A DNA stretch of 60,323 bases, taken from the NCBI GenBank assembly GCA_964420065.1, contig CAYQQK010000010.1, forward strand, positions 1 through 60,323, written 5' to 3'. Origin of the DNA: CAYQQK01 sp964420065. GTDB taxonomy: Bacteria > Bacillota > Dethiobacteria > DTU022. A program made the translations under genes and the position numbers. The number at the start of each line of letters is the position of its first letter. Within the stretch, counting starts at the first letter, position 1. Under the pieces are notes generated by a model. That model saw nothing but the letters and a program-made list of their open reading frames with translations. It was not told the DNA's origin and did no database searches. This document shows, piece by piece, positions 50,025-58,212 of this stretch.

Positions 50025-50746
50025 CCTTCCCCCCCTCTAATTACGGTACCAATTCTTTCGCCCATAATCGCCCGTTTGATATTGCCCGGGTAGAGGCCAA
50101 AGACGACCAGTTTGATCTGGTTGTCCATGCACAGGGAAACAGCGGTTGTATCCATAACTCCAAGACCGCGTTGAATCAGCTCGAGGTAGCTCAATTCGGT
50201 AAAACGATTGGCATCCGGATAGTGCAACGGATCGGCATCGTAGACTGCATCGACCTTTCCTTTGGCCAGGAGGATCACTTCCGCCTCGATCTCGACGGCC
50301 CGAAGAGCGGCAGTCGTATCGGTGGTAAAATAAGGATTGCCGGTCCCTCCTGCAAAAATTACAATGCGACCCTTTTCCAGGTGGCGCAGTGCTCTGCGGC
50401 GGATATAGGGCTCGGCCACTTGCTGCATCTCCAGGGCTGTCTGGACCCGGGTATCAACTGCGTGTCGTTCCAGCGCGTCCTGCAAGGCCAGGGCGTTGAT
50501 CACGGTGGCCAACATGCCCATGTAATCGGCTGTAGCCCGGTCCATCCCCTTCTGTCCGGCGCTGGCACCACGCCAGATGTTTCCCCCACCAACGACAATC
50601 GCAACTTCCACGCCTTTATTTTTAATTTCTTTAATCTGAAGGGCGATGCTCTTTATGACATCCTGGTCGATTCCAAAACCATGTTCTCCGGCCAGGGCTT
50701 CACCGCTGAGTTTTAAAATGATCCGTTTATAGGCGGGAATATCCAC
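50021..50746 (-). CDS. pyrH: Uridylate kinase
   Basis: Hexameric UMP kinase of the amino-acid-kinase fold (241 residues). It has YKRIILKLSGEALAG at the N-terminus, VVGGGNIWRG near 55, and TGNPYFTTDT with the DPLHYPDA region later. The start is GTG at 50746 with GGAGGG upstream; the frame continues upstream through the terminator hairpin and into tsf, which is not coding for PyrH. It is separated from tsf by a strong terminator-like hairpin, unusual for this operon. Confidence 0.96.
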   Translation of the reverse strand: MDIPAYKRIILKLSGEALAGEHGFGIDQDVIKSIALQIKEIKNKGVEVAIVVGGGNIWRGASAGQKGMDRATADYMGMLATVINALALQDALERHAVDTRVQTALEMQQVAEPYIRRRALRHLEKGRIVIFAGGTGNPYFTTDTTAALRAVEIEAEVILLAKGKVDAVYDADPLHYPDANRFTELSYLELIQRGLGVMDTTAVSLCMDNQIKLVVFGLYPGNIKRAIMGERIGTVIRGGEG

Positions 50747-50802
50747 TACAGCACCCTCCTGTGCGTATTCTACGTCCTTGCCGGTGAATCCTTTTTGGCC
50801 AG

Positions 50803-50838
50803 AAAAAAAGAACACCAGGCGGTGTTCTTCCTTTTTTT
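50803..50838 (-). terminator. Terminator between tsf and pyrH
   Basis: AAGAACACC (50808-50816) and GGTGTTCTT (50821-50829) make a perfect 9-bp stem with an AGGC loop. A seven-base A run (50803-50809) on one side and a seven-base T run (50832-50838) on the other make it terminator-like on both strands. On the minus strand it follows the tsf stop directly. Confidence 0.85.
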
Positions 50839-51458
50839 CAGGAACAGGATGTTCCGTTTTCAATCCCTTCACCCATGCCAAAACGAACAAAACGACGGAT
50901 GACGATGTTCTCCCCGATCTGTGTCTGTAAATTGGCCAGCAATGTTTTTACCTGTAGATCGGGATCCTTGACAAAAGCTTGTTCCAAAAGACAATGATCG
51001 CGATAAAATTTTTCCAAACGTCCTTCAACAATTTTACCGGCAATTTTTTCCGGCTTTCCTTCCTTGACTGCCTGATTCCACAGGACGCTTCTTTCCTGTT
51101 CCAGGACAGCATCCGGAACACTTTCCCGTTGCAGGTAGCGGGGATCTGTAGCCGCTACCTGCAGGCAGAGGTCACGGACAAAAGTACGGAATTGTTCGTT
51201 GCGGGCTACAAAATCGGTTTCGCAGTTGACCTCCACCATCACACCGATCTTGCCTCCCGGATGGATGTATGCCTCCACCAGACCCTGGGCGGTAATCCGG
51301 CCGGATCGTTTTGCCGCCGCAGCCAGGCCTTTTTCACGAAGCAGGCCGATCGCTTTTGTTTCATCTCCGCCGGCTTCAACCAGGGCGTTTTTACAGTCCA
51401 TCATTCCGGCGCCAGTTTTATCACGCAGGGCTTTCACCCTGCCGGCATCGACTGCCAC
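50838..51458 (-). CDS. tsf: Elongation factor Ts
   Basis: Guanine-nucleotide exchange factor for EF-Tu (206 residues). This is the short form of Firmicutes/cyanobacterial type with a single central domain. The N-terminal UBA-like part (VKALRDKTGAGMMDCKNAL) and TDFVARN near residue 82, which inserts into EF-Tu, are clear. It lies 50 bases after rpsB. Its stop codon touches the terminator hairpin at 50803-50838. Confidence 0.96.
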   Translation of the reverse strand: MAVDAGRVKALRDKTGAGMMDCKNALVEAGGDETKAIGLLREKGLAAAAKRSGRITAQGLVEAYIHPGGKIGVMVEVNCETDFVARNEQFRTFVRDLCLQVAATDPRYLQRESVPDAVLEQERSVLWNQAVKEGKPEKIAGKIVEGRLEKFYRDHCLLEQAFVKDPDLQVKTLLANLQTQIGENIVIRRFVRFGMGEGIENGTSCS

Positions 51459-51508
51459 CCTATCCCTCCTCGTGTGGTAAACCGTGTTACAATCGTTACT
51501 TGACCGTT

Positions 51509-52330
51509 TTAGCTCTTCGTTTCTTCGGTTGTTCCGGCGGGGGGGGGCATGCCCGGTTCCTTTTCCACCACCTGGAAAGCAACGGCTTCTTCCAGATCAA
51601 AAGCAGCGAGGTTGTCATCGACAATTTCTTCATCCACCGGCGCTTCGAGGATATGTTTTCCTTCCACTGCAGCATCGGCCAGGCGGGAGGTAATCAACTT
51701 CACCGCCCGGATCGCATCATCATTACCGGGAATGATATGATCCACTTCATCAGGATCACAGTTGGTATCGACAATGGCGATAACAGGAATTGCCAGCCGG
51801 CGCGCTTCGGCAATGGCGATCCTTTCCTTGCGCGGATCAACGACATAAACCGCATCGGGCAGTTCCTTGAGGTAGCGGATACCACCCAGAAACTTGAGCA
51901 GGCGAGCATATTCACGGCGTAGATTGAGGACCTCTTTTTTGGTGAGACGTTCAAAAATACCGTCGGCCTCCATCTGTTCAAGGTCGTTCAAGCGATCGAT
52001 CCGGCGGCGGATGGTTTGAAAGTTGGTCAACATACCCCCCAACCAACGCTGGTTGACATAAGGCATGCCACAGCGTACAGCTTCTTCCTGGATCGATTCC
52101 GCCGCCTGTTTTTTGGTGCCCACAAAGAGCACCGATCCCCCCTGGGCTGCGATATCACGAACATAATTGTACGCAACCTCCATCAGCCTTACCGTTTTTT
52201 GCAGGTCGATAATATAGATGCCGTTCCGTTCGGTAAAGATAAAAGTTTTCATCTTGGGGTTCCAGCGGCGGGTTTGGTGCCCGAAATGAACCCCTGCCTC
52301 CAGCAATTGCTTCATAGTCACTACTGCCAT
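51509..52330 (-). CDS. rpsB: 30S ribosomal protein S2
   Basis: Small-subunit protein of about 273 residues. It has MKQLLEAGVHFGHQTRRWNP near the start, NQRWLGGMLTNFQTI and DTNCDPDEVDHIIPGNDDA, with an acidic C-terminal tail. The ATG is at 52330; GAAGGAGG lies a rather long 14 bases upstream and there is no in-frame alternative between. The open frame extends 26 codons upstream through the leader stem-loop and is not coding. It heads the rpsB-tsf-(pyrH-frr) unit, with its promoter at 52452-52480. Confidence 0.96.
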   Translation of the reverse strand: MAVVTMKQLLEAGVHFGHQTRRWNPKMKTFIFTERNGIYIIDLQKTVRLMEVAYNYVRDIAAQGGSVLFVGTKKQAAESIQEEAVRCGMPYVNQRWLGGMLTNFQTIRRRIDRLNDLEQMEADGIFERLTKKEVLNLRREYARLLKFLGGIRYLKELPDAVYVVDPRKERIAIAEARRLAIPVIAIVDTNCDPDEVDHIIPGNDDAIRAVKLITSRLADAAVEGKHILEAPVDEEIVDDNLAAFDLEEAVAFQVVEKEPGMPPPAGTTEETKS

Positions 52331-52383
52331 CGTGACGCTTCGCGCCTCCTTCAATTTTGGTTGAACCACCGCTTTCTTCATGA

Positions 52384-52417
52384 CCCGTTCCCAGCCGGAA
52401 ACGGCCACCGGGACGGG
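52384..52417 (-). promoter_or_regulatory. Stem-loop in rpsB leader
   Basis: CCCGT/ACGGG and CCC/GGG pairs, with one bulged base, close an inner GCCG/CGGC stem around a four-base loop. It lies about 55 bases before the rpsB ATG, inside the predicted transcript. It may be a ribosomal-protein leader for S2 autocontrol (inference). Confidence 0.45.
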
Positions 52418-52451
52418 ATTCCAAAAGCGTGCGTGCTTTTACACCGCAAGT

Positions 52452-52480
52452 AGTATAGCATAGTTATCCAGGCGTGGCAA
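52452..52480 (-). promoter_or_regulatory. Promoter for rpsB operon
   Basis: On the minus strand, TTGCCA (52480-52475) and TATACT (52457-52452) are 17 bases apart. The predicted start near 52445 gives a leader of about 115 nt. Confidence 0.72.
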
Positions 52481-52599
52481 ACCGCCTGCCGGGATTGTGG
52501 GAAACGGATTCCTCGCGTTGCCTGGGCGGCGCAGGCCCGGCTCAGATCATGCCGCAGTGGGAATAATATTTGTAAAACAACCAGAAGAAGCGTTGATCA

Positions 52600-53142
52600 A
52601 TGCAGATCGAACAGATCGCCGCCTTTCTCGAAACCGATATGATCAGCTACACATTCTCCGATCGGGGGTTAAAATACCTCTCTTTGCGAAGCAACAAAGG
52701 TGTCCGGAGCATCCATTTGCTGCCTGACCGGGAGGCGGAATCATGCCCGGAAGCGGAATTGGTGATCAATGAAACCAGACGGTTTTTGAAAACCGGAGTG
52801 CACCGGATGCCGCTCGATTTGAGCGATCTGACCGGTTTTCAGCAAAACGTATTCACAGTGGTCAGCCGCATCGTTCCGGGCCAGCTGATGACGTACAAGG
52901 ATGTTGCCGCAAGCCTGGGCAAACCGGGCGCCGCCCGGGCGGTGGGCAGTGCAGTATCAAAAAACCCTTTTTCTTATTTTTTACCGACCCACCGGGTCCT
53001 TCCGCAAAAAGGGATCGGTATTTGCCGTACCGGGGCCGGATATTTACGTGAAAAATTGTTGGTTCGGGAAGGGCATGACCTGACCAGGCTTAGAGGAAAC
53101 TATGTCTGCACCAGAAAAAAGTGTCGCTTCGAAGTTGAATAA
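52600..53142 (+). CDS. Alkyltransferase-like protein (MGMT fold, Cys replaced by Thr)
   Basis: Protein of 180 residues homologous to O6-methylguanine-DNA methyltransferases. It has an N-terminal ribonuclease-like domain, then FQQNVFTVVSRIVPGQLMTY, the DNA-binding helix with ARAVGSAVSKNP, and the active-site loop. That loop reads PTHRV (Thr130) instead of PCHRV, so the methyl-accepting Cys is missing and direct repair should not occur. Alkyltransferase-like proteins with a replaced Cys bind alkylated bases and recruit excision repair. The short C-terminal tail has CTRKKC. The ATG has only a weak SD. Confidence 0.82.
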   Translation: MQIEQIAAFLETDMISYTFSDRGLKYLSLRSNKGVRSIHLLPDREAESCPEAELVINETRRFLKTGVHRMPLDLSDLTGFQQNVFTVVSRIVPGQLMTYKDVAASLGKPGAARAVGSAVSKNPFSYFLPTHRVLPQKGIGICRTGAGYLREKLLVREGHDLTRLRGNYVCTRKKCRFEVE

Positions 53143-53374
53143 CCCCCTTTAAATTAATTGTTTTGTGAAAAACATGAACGTGAAATGCAACGGCAGTATC
53201 CGCAAAGCAGCGGCTTAATCCGGGGCAAAATTTACATTGGCCGGATAGTTGACAATCTTTAGCCGTCTTATGTAAAATGATGGTGCATGATGATGATGAA
53301 GAAAATACTTCAAGGAGGGATCAAGACCAGGGGACAGCATAAGCGTTATCAATTCAAAAGGGGATGAGCTTTTA
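53143..53374. other. Leader region upstream of the CooT-like gene
   Basis: 232 bases. The promoter is at 53249-53278. The leader then contains an ATG-started 25-codon frame (53287-53364) with three Met and many Lys/Arg and no SD of its own; its end overlaps the SD of the next gene. I do not count it as a gene. Confidence 0.4.
53249..53278 (+). promoter_or_regulatory. Promoter for the CooT-like gene
   Basis: TTGACA (53249-53254) and TAAAAT (53273-53278) are 18 bases apart. A start near 53285 gives a 90-nt leader. Confidence 0.7.
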
Positions 53375-53566
53375 ATGTGTATGATCACAGTTTACAAAGG
53401 CAGTATCGAGGAAAATAACAAAGTTGCGGAGGAAGTAACCCGCTATACGCTGGATCTGGCCGCGGGGAAACTCACGCTCTACCCGTTGCTGAAACAACCG
53501 CAAGAACTTAAAGTAACCAAGGGTGTCAGCTGGGACGAAAGCAACGATACCATGATCATCGATTAA
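53375..53566 (+). CDS. CooT-like nickel-binding protein
   Basis: Small protein of 63 residues beginning MCMITVYKGS. The CooT family starts with Met-Cys, and Cys2 binds nickel in characterised dimeric members, which are linked to CO-dehydrogenase maturation. No CO-dehydrogenase gene is in this window, so its client is unknown. The ATG has AAAGGGGATG upstream and a good promoter at 53249-53278. It stands alone, with htpX convergent downstream. Confidence 0.72.
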   Translation: MCMITVYKGSIEENNKVAEEVTRYTLDLAAGKLTLYPLLKQPQELKVTKGVSWDESNDTMIID

Positions 53567-53793
53567 CAACTGTGCGAAAACGGCCAAAGTGAAATTTGAA
53601 CACCCCGGCCGGTCCAGGGACGGGTTTGAACGGTAATGCTTACCCCATGGGCCGGCCAAGGCGCCGGGAAATCGTTAAATGCAACTCAAGATTTGATCAA
53701 GGATGTTTGGTAAAGGTATGAACTGTTTGAATGGCTACGGCAGTTGAAAGTGCTTTTGTGGATAAAATGGCCCGCCGTTGCAATATGAACCGG

Positions 53794-54642
53794 TTAAAAC
53801 TCCATCCGTTGCAAGCGGTCAATCCTTTCCCGGATTGGCGGGTGGGTACTGAAGAGAGCGGTCAACCCCTGCGCCGATAAGGGATTGATTATGAACAGGT
53901 GCGAAGCGGCTTCGTTCAACCCGATCAGGGGCCGCCGGCGGGCATGGCTTTCCATTTTGGCCAGGGCGCCGGCCAGCCCACGCGGGTTGCCGGAGATCCG
54001 GGCTCCGGCGGCATCGGCGGCGTATTCCCGGGTTCGGGAAATGGACATTTGGATTAACAGCGCCGCCAGCGGCGCCAGAACCAAAGCCAGGACCCGCACC
54101 AGTGCAAGCAACCCACCACTGTTGTCCCTGCGCCGTCCGCCCCCGAAAGCCATACCCCACATCCCTAACCGGGAAACAAACATCAATGCTCCGGCCATAA
54201 CCGCGGCAATCGTGCCGATCAGAATATCCCGGTTACGGATGTGGGCCAGCTCGTGAGCCAGAACCCCTTTCAGTTCTTCGTAATCAAGCATGTTTAATAG
54301 TCCGGTCGTAACCGCAACAACAGCCCGATCCGGGTTCCGTCCGGTCGCAAAGGCGTTGGGCTGATCGGCGGGCATCTGGTAAACCCGCGGCATGGGCAAA
54401 CCGGCATTATGGGTCAATTCCCGCAGAGCCCGATAAACAACCGGCGCTTTACTTTCGGGAAGCGGTTGGGAACGGGTCATACCGATCGCAACCCGGTCGC
54501 TGAACCAGTAGGCAAAAAAATTCATGGCCAGGGCGATCACCAGGGCATAAATCAACCCATCTTCCCCGGCAATCAAGCCGCCCAGCAAGACCACTATTAC
54601 CGTCAGCGCGGTCATGAGCAAAAAAGTTTTGAGCTGATTCAT
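53794..54642 (-). CDS. htpX: HtpX-like membrane zinc metalloprotease
   Basis: M48 family membrane protease (282 residues) for quality control of membrane proteins. Two N-terminal hydrophobic helices come first. The zinc motif HELAHIRNRD is near residue 127, a second hydrophobic pair follows, and the third ligand Glu is in TREYAADAAGA near 210. The ending FSTHPPIRERIDRLQ is typical. The ATG at 54642 has GGTGGA upstream. Confidence 0.94.
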   Translation of the reverse strand: MNQLKTFLLMTALTVIVVLLGGLIAGEDGLIYALVIALAMNFFAYWFSDRVAIGMTRSQPLPESKAPVVYRALRELTHNAGLPMPRVYQMPADQPNAFATGRNPDRAVVAVTTGLLNMLDYEELKGVLAHELAHIRNRDILIGTIAAVMAGALMFVSRLGMWGMAFGGGRRRDNSGGLLALVRVLALVLAPLAALLIQMSISRTREYAADAAGARISGNPRGLAGALAKMESHARRRPLIGLNEAASHLFIINPLSAQGLTALFSTHPPIRERIDRLQRMEF

Positions 54643-54808
54643 CAATCCACCTTCACCAACCATGTCTTTATTCCGTAATCAGTATAACATATTATCCAAC
54701 CCTCGATGGAAAACTATGTTTCACCCCGTTAAACGCCACCTCGAGCTTGATCCCTTTTGCTTCGGGAAGATCCCTGACCCGGCGACGAATGGCGGCGGAC
54801 AGATCAGT
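54643..54808. other. Intergenic region between activase gene and htpX
   Basis: 166 bases. On the minus strand TATACT (54686-54681) could be a -10 for htpX, but no -35 is convincing. No hairpin with a T tract is evident. Confidence 0.35.
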
Positions 54809-55819
54809 TCATCGAGCAGGGTTGCAGGCATGAGATTCTGGAGTCCCGGCAACCGGGGCCGCGGCAACCCCATCCCATTTTCCGCAACGGCTGCCCCAAC
54901 GACCGGCCGGTTCACCTTCGATGATCAGCTCGCTGATCTCGCAAGAATTGGCGCACCCGCTGCAGGTAAAACCCCGGGAACGGCAGGAACACGAAGCGAC
55001 CAGCGCCGCGCCCCGAAATGCAGTGCCGGCAGGCCGACCTGCTTCACGATACTGTTGCCGGGCCAGCAAGGCCGCGCCAAAAGCGCCCATAACCCGGAAA
55101 TGAGGGGGTACCTGCAACTCAACGCCCAGAATATCTTCCAGAGCGCGATGTAAACCTGCATTGGCGGCGACACCACCCTGGAAAAGCACCGGGGCTTCAA
55201 CCTTACGGTTCCGGGCCACATTTGCCAGGTAATTCTTGGCCAGGGAAAGACATAACCCGGCAATCAGGTCTTCCCGGCGATAACCCAACTGTTGCTTGTG
55301 AATCAGATCCGACTCGGCAAATACCCCGCAGCGCCCGGCGATGGCGACCGGAGCACGGGAACGCAGGGCATAATCGCCAAATTCTTCGATCGGGATGTTG
55401 AGGCGGGCTGCCTGGTGATCCAGAAAAGAGCCTGTCCCGGCAGCGCAGACAGTGTTCATATTAAACCCGACCGGCACACCATTTTGCAGGTATATAATCT
55501 TGGAATCCTGCCCGCCGATATCGATTACCGTGCGCACAGACGGTACAATCCGGCGTGCGGCCAGGGCGTGCGCCGTTATTTCGTTGACAACCGTACCCGC
55601 TCCGATGATTACCGCTGCCAGGTGCCGCCCCGAACCGGTCGTACCGGCCCGCGCCACCGCCAATTCATTTCCGCCAAGACTGCGAAAGGCGGACTGGATC
55701 GCTTCGATCGGACCGCCCTCATTGCGCCGGTAGTCGCTGTAAAGAACTTCTGCGGCGGCATCGATCAGAACCAGTTTGGTTGTCAGGCTGCCCACGTCCA
55801 GCCCCAAAAAATATTTCAC
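54809..55819 (-). CDS. 2-hydroxyacyl-CoA dehydratase activase (BadF/HgdC type)
   Basis: ASKHA-fold ATPase of 336 residues. It feeds an electron, at the cost of ATP, into a 2-hydroxyacyl-CoA dehydratase or a related reductase. Signatures are FLGLDVGSLTTKLVLID at the N-terminus, TTGSGRHLAA, DIGGQDSKII, NTVCAAGTGSFLDHQAARL (cluster Cys near 128) and AGRCGVFAESDLIHKQQ (Cys near 167). An extra Cys-rich C-terminal tail (CSCRSRGFTCSGC) is present. The start is GTG at 55819 with GGAGGGG upstream and overlaps the dehydratase stop as GTGA. Confidence 0.92.
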   Translation of the reverse strand: MKYFLGLDVGSLTTKLVLIDAAAEVLYSDYRRNEGGPIEAIQSAFRSLGGNELAVARAGTTGSGRHLAAVIIGAGTVVNEITAHALAARRIVPSVRTVIDIGGQDSKIIYLQNGVPVGFNMNTVCAAGTGSFLDHQAARLNIPIEEFGDYALRSRAPVAIAGRCGVFAESDLIHKQQLGYRREDLIAGLCLSLAKNYLANVARNRKVEAPVLFQGGVAANAGLHRALEDILGVELQVPPHFRVMGAFGAALLARQQYREAGRPAGTAFRGAALVASCSCRSRGFTCSGCANSCEISELIIEGEPAGRWGSRCGKWDGVAAAPVAGTPESHACNPAR

Positions 55820-57999
55820 CGGCAACCCCTCCTTTGACGATACCGACGGCGTTCGTGCAAAATATGAGCGAAAGATTCAAGGCGAGTTTGTAAACCCGCC
55901 TCTCCACTTTGTTCGTTGACGATGACGGTCAATATCGGTATCTCTTTTTCCCGGGTGACCCGGAGCAGGATGTTTTGGGCAATAATTTCGGGCATGCAGG
56001 TAAAAGGCCAGAGGTGGACAATCCCGTCCACCCCTTCCCGGGAGGCCAAGGCAGCCAGGCCGATGCTCTCCATTCCGTGTCCTCCCACCGCTTCGGGCAG
56101 GTACGGGGCGGCTGCCCGCTTGAGACATAAGTGGCGCCACAACGCTTTCGGGAAATGAAAAATGTTTTGATGCAACCAGCCGGTGGCCGAAATCGAACGT
56201 TCGATCTCGATCCGGATCCCTTCCAGGGAACCAAGATAACGCGCGAGGCGGTGGTTGACGGACTCCTCCAGGATGGCATAAATCTCTCCGATCAGACGGA
56301 TACGGAGCGGCTGCGCTTCCGGATCCAGTTCCAGATCGCGGGTCCGCCGCAAATAGTCGCACCAGGCCCGCCCGGCGCCGGTAATGCTGTCGCACCGGCG
56401 CAGGTTCTCTTCAAGAGCGGAAAAAAGCGTTTCGGCTGCACCACGTTCCCTTTCCCGCCCGCGCAGGAGCAGCAACATTTCTTCCGCCCGTTCAAGAAAA
56501 AGGGTTTTATAGTAAGCCAGGATAAGAACTGCCGCCAGTTTCCGCCCCGGGATTTCGCCGACGAGACGCCGCCCCGCTTCAGCAAAAGAAGCCCAACGCT
56601 GCTTGAGGGGCAGGGGGGAATGCAGGGCAATCATTTCAAAACAGTATCCCGCTTCCCGCAAAATAATTTCCTGCATTTCAGCGTACCAGCCGAGGCGGCA
56701 GCGTCCTTTTCCGCCGACCATGACCAGGGTGTCGGCCCCGGCATCGAGACATTGCCTCATCTGACCGATCGTAACCGTCATCGGATGACAGATAAATTCA
56801 GGGGTCAATTCCGCCCCCAATTCTATCGTCCGTCGGGTCAAGGGAGGCGGGCTGACACAGGGAGTGCCGCCTGCGCTGAAAATATCACTCAAGGCCGTTC
56901 CCAGCCGGCCCATCGTCGGAAAACCGATGACCCTGGGGCGGTAATGTTTCAATGGCGCCGCTGCAGTGATCCGGTTTGATTTCTTCGCCGTTTGCCCCGG
57001 CCCGCACGACCGGGCGGCACCGGCAGTGTCAAGAAAGGCTTCCATCCGGGTCACCAGCCCCGCTTCCCCGGTCTGTTCATCCACCGTCAGCAGGAGCAAA
57101 GGCACACCGTGTTCGGCCGCAGCCTTTTTCAAATAAGTTTCAATGATCGCTTCGGGACCGCATTCGAAGGAACCGAGCAGGATCAGGCAGTCCACCTGTT
57201 TGCGGCGCAACCAGAACAGGGCTGCGCCAAGGATCGTTTGTTCGAAACACCAGAGGTCCCGGCCAAAGCCCAAAGCGGAGAGCTCCCGGATCAGAGCCGC
57301 CTCGGCAATCATCTCCGGAACCAGCACCGTTGCATGTTCCCGCAAACGATCTACCAGATTATGCCCGACATAATCGTATAAAAGATAGCTGTGGGAGGCC
57401 ACCCCGACCCGCAACCCCGGGTTATAACGGGCCCGCGGATTGTAGGGTTGTTTTCGCTGTGTCCGCTTCAAACCGCAACGCTGTTCCAGCCCTTCCGGAA
57501 AGGTGATTCCCCCCTCGACAATGCATCGTTGGAACATTTCCTGTTCATTCCAGGCGCTACGGACCGCCTGCCGGGCCAGCCGGTCCGTAGCGCCAAGACG
57601 TTTTGCAAGACACACGAAATCGAGCAGCCCCCTCCCACGGCCGCCGCGCCAGTCAATCCGGGGAGTGAGCAGTAGCCCTTCCTTCAATCCTTCCAGACCG
57701 TTCCGTAACATGTACGGCAGACCGATATGCTTGGGGCAGTAAAAACTACCGTGCGGGGAGCTGACCAGGGAGGGCACACAAATAAAGTCGCAGTTCCGGC
57801 CAAGCAGGGCGGCGGTATGCGGAAAAGCCAGTTTTACGGCAATACACGGTTCATCGGTCGGGCAAAGATGTAACTGCTCGATCGTGCGGCGGCTGGTCTG
57901 CCCGGAAGGAACAACAGTCGCTCCCAGTGTTTCAAAAAAAGCCTTGTAAAAAGGAAAGTAATAATAAAAAGAAGGGACGCGGGGGAGGCCCACGCGCAT
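55816..57999 (-). CDS. Fused two-domain acyl-CoA dehydratase-like protein
   Basis: Protein of 727 residues in which two related units (about 1-340 and 355-727) are joined. Both resemble the CoA-protein/DUF2229 and 2-hydroxyglutaryl-CoA dehydratase D-type proteins that are often separate genes beside the activase. Each unit ends with a similar motif: DEQTGEAGLVTRMEAFLD in the first, NEQSGEAGLQTRLESFAHIL in the second. Candidate cluster Cys are in CPTDEPC near 46, FICHP near 405 and GKGRCRLGWY near 435. The ATG has AAGGAGG upstream. The substrate is unknown. Confidence 0.82.
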   Translation of the reverse strand: MRVGLPRVPSFYYYFPFYKAFFETLGATVVPSGQTSRRTIEQLHLCPTDEPCIAVKLAFPHTAALLGRNCDFICVPSLVSSPHGSFYCPKHIGLPYMLRNGLEGLKEGLLLTPRIDWRGGRGRGLLDFVCLAKRLGATDRLARQAVRSAWNEQEMFQRCIVEGGITFPEGLEQRCGLKRTQRKQPYNPRARYNPGLRVGVASHSYLLYDYVGHNLVDRLREHATVLVPEMIAEAALIRELSALGFGRDLWCFEQTILGAALFWLRRKQVDCLILLGSFECGPEAIIETYLKKAAAEHGVPLLLLTVDEQTGEAGLVTRMEAFLDTAGAARSCGPGQTAKKSNRITAAAPLKHYRPRVIGFPTMGRLGTALSDIFSAGGTPCVSPPPLTRRTIELGAELTPEFICHPMTVTIGQMRQCLDAGADTLVMVGGKGRCRLGWYAEMQEIILREAGYCFEMIALHSPLPLKQRWASFAEAGRRLVGEIPGRKLAAVLILAYYKTLFLERAEEMLLLLRGRERERGAAETLFSALEENLRRCDSITGAGRAWCDYLRRTRDLELDPEAQPLRIRLIGEIYAILEESVNHRLARYLGSLEGIRIEIERSISATGWLHQNIFHFPKALWRHLCLKRAAAPYLPEAVGGHGMESIGLAALASREGVDGIVHLWPFTCMPEIIAQNILLRVTREKEIPILTVIVNEQSGEAGLQTRLESFAHILHERRRYRQRRGCR

Positions 58000-58212
58000 C
58001 CGCTTCGCCTCCTTATTTCAACCCGCCCGGAATTCCCGGTGCCGGGCCGGACATCGGCAGCGACCATAAAAACCGGGCCAGCGGTTTCGATCCATCCAAA
58101 ACTACAGATTAGTTTAGCCTCCCGCTGTATTCCTTATTCCAAAAGTTGCAATCCGGAACGGCATACTATAAAATCACGGGTGATCATGTTCTGTTTGCAG
58201 GAGGATTTTTTT
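58000..58212. other. Divergent intergenic region, dehydratase/DUF1015
   Basis: 213 bases between divergent genes. The DUF1015 promoter is at 58146-58174; no convincing minus-strand promoter for the dehydratase was found. Confidence 0.4.
58146..58174 (+). promoter_or_regulatory. Promoter for DUF1015 gene
   Basis: TTGCAA (58146-58151) and TAAAAT (58169-58174) are 17 bases apart; an overlapping TATAAA gives 15. The start codon is at 58213. Confidence 0.6.

Noticed and set aside
53287..53364. 25-codon frame in the leader of the CooT-like gene
   Set aside because: No SD of its own and no way to show conservation; kept only as an observation.
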